DNA from: Candidatus Poribacteria bacterium | GTDB lineage: Bacteria > Poribacteria > WGA-4E > GCA-2687025 | Assembly: GCA_027625215.1 (NCBI GenBank) | Contig: JAQBWJ010000149.1 | Coordinates: forward strand, 1-6,259 | Length of the DNA stretch: 6,259 bases | Direction of reading: 5' to 3' | Shown: positions 5,272 through 6,259 of the stretch, piece by piece | Layout of the letters: each line of letters begins with the position of its first letter | Position numbering within the stretch: the first letter of the stretch is position 1 | Made by a program: the position numbers and the translations under genes | The notes under the pieces: model-generated | The model's input: only the letters and a program-made list of their open reading frames with translations | What the model was told of the DNA's origin: nothing | Databases searched by the model: none

Positions 5272-6259
5272 CTATCGTCCTCCGGGACGACCGAACGGGT
5301 TTGCGTCGGCGCGCGGTGGCCGCACGAGCACCTTCGTTCCGGGCGACACGCCAGACAACACCTCGTAAAACCCTTCGTTCTTCACGCCGACGTCAACCGT
5401 GACTTTGTTCGCTTTCGGAGGTCCTTCGGGCGTCGGTTCGCCGTCCGGCACTTCGACGTAGTACGACTTGGTTTGGGTAACGTTCCCCGACAGGCTGGCG
5501 ATCCGCCCACCCGCGCTCGTGACAATGGAGAACTCGACGGGACCGGGACGCCACGACTTCGTATCGTCCAGGAGTGTCAGTCTAACGGGGTTCGATACGC
5601 TGGAAAGTCGAGCGTTCACCTGTTTGCCGAGTCGCGTCTCGACCTTCACCGTTTCGCCTTGATTCAGTTGCGCCATCTCCGTGTCAGGCACGGCAACGAA
5701 GATGCCGACCGCGTCGTCTTCCAGCACCGCTTCGATGGGGGCTTGGAGCGCATCGGGTCGGTCAACGACGAAGATGTCCACATCCGCCGTCATGCCGGGC
5801 AGCAGTTCGGGGGGAGACCCGACGACTTCGATCTCAACCTGAAACCGCACGACGTTTTCGCTCACCAAACCGCTCGGCGCGATCTGATAGATGAGCCCGG
5901 GAAACTTCTTGCCGGGAAACGCGCTCACGGTGATTTCCGCTCGCTGACCGATTCTGATCTGACCCATATCGACTTCGTTGATCGGCACGCGGACGATCAT
6001 CTTGGAAAGGTCGGCGATGGTCATGATCGGCGGTCCCGACGAAAACGCGGAGCGTCCCGAGGTGATGATTTCGCCCGCTTCGATATCAAGGTTCGTCACG
6101 GTCCCGCTCATCGAGGCGGTAACAGTCGTCCAGTTGAGCCGCTTCTTCGCAAAGTCCAGCGCGCTCTTGGTGCGAAGAACGGCAGCCTCCGCGCTCGTCT
6201 CGGAGAGCGCCGCGATGCGTTTCTGCGCCTCAATCGTATCGTTGAGCTCTTGCAGACGG
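5272..6259 (-). CDS. Periplasmic adaptor (membrane fusion protein), MacA/HlyD/RND-adaptor type, 5'-truncated by window edge
   Basis: Adaptor that links an inner-membrane transporter to the outer membrane or its exit channel. The frame is open to the window edge, giving 328 visible residues; the ATG at 6111 is codon 50 and internal. Numbering from the edge, residues 1-40 are the second arm of the alpha-helical hairpin (Leu/Ala heptads, KKRL). The second half of the lipoyl domain follows (TVTASMSGTVTNLDIEAGEI, 45-64). The beta-barrel spans about 79-165 (MTIADLSKMIVRVPINEVDM, GQRAEITVSAFPGKKFPG, LLPGMTADVDIFV). The membrane-proximal domain begins LQAPIEAVLED and ends VEVGV-like VDVGVKNEGFYEVLSGVSPGTKVLV (288-312). 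An extra block of about 80 residues (about 182-263) splits this last domain. The signal peptide or membrane anchor, first lipoyl half and first helix lie beyond the edge. Operon position before two MacB/FtsX permeases points to an ABC rather than an RND partner. Confidence 0.92.
   Translation of the reverse strand, partial: RLQELNDTIEAQKRIAALSETSAEAAVLRTKSALDFAKKRLNWTTVTASMSGTVTNLDIEAGEIITSGRSAFSSGPPIMTIADLSKMIVRVPINEVDMGQIRIGQRAEITVSAFPGKKFPGLIYQIAPSGLVSENVVRFQVEIEVVGSPPELLPGMTADVDIFVVDRPDALQAPIEAVLEDDAVGIFVAVPDTEMAQLNQGETVKVETRLGKQVNARLSSVSNPVRLTLLDDTKSWRPGPVEFSIVTSAGGRIASLSGNVTQTKSYYVEVPDGEPTPEGPPKANKVTVDVGVKNEGFYEVLSGVSPGTKVLVRPPRADANPFGRPGGR

Noticed and set aside
1..6259. CRISPR array, tRNA/rRNA gene, insertion sequence or phage genes
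   Set aside because: No regularly spaced repeats, no tRNA cloverleaf or rRNA stretch, no transposase or integrase motifs; the coding sequence leaves only short gaps of 17 to 78 bases.

Overview
This is a compact bacterial window with five protein genes and almost no non-coding DNA. By eye it is moderately GC-rich, with G/C favoured at third codon positions. The membrane-fusion adaptor on the right implies a periplasm and hence a diderm (Gram-negative type) bacterium. Nothing fixes the phylum. The gene content and style would suit an environmental or uncultured lineage, but that is only an impression.

Left half, + strand. Positions 3-1301 encode a MscS-family mechanosensitive channel whose 5' end probably lies outside the window. 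After 78 bases comes a complete M42-family metallo-aminopeptidase (1380-2459), with every expected metal ligand and both catalytic residues. This gene has its own Shine-Dalgarno sequence. The two genes share a strand but no obvious function.

Middle. The + strand and - strand units converge on a 67-base gap (2460-2526). It holds a perfect 11-bp stem with a 4-base loop (2480-2505), the likely transcription boundary for both sides.

Right half, - strand. Read from right to left, a tight operon encodes a MacA/HlyD-type periplasmic adaptor (5272 to the window edge, 5' end missing), then permease A (3959-5254), then permease B (2527-3927). Both permeases are MacB/FtsX-type ABC subunits without an ATPase domain. 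Gaps are 17 and 31 bases, each with a recognisable ribosome binding site. Together they look like a tripartite exporter or envelope-lipid/peptide transporter with a heterodimeric permease. The ATPase is not in the window and would be expected upstream of the adaptor, beyond the right edge. The substrate cannot be read from the sequence.

Points worth a second look are an extra N-terminal membrane helix and an Arg/Gly-rich segment in permease B, a probable 80-residue insertion in the adaptor's membrane-proximal region, a hairpin around the permease B ribosome binding site, and the palindromic hairpin between the convergent genes. I see no clearly new biological system here. The window is best described as ordinary chromosomal genes with a few unusual details.
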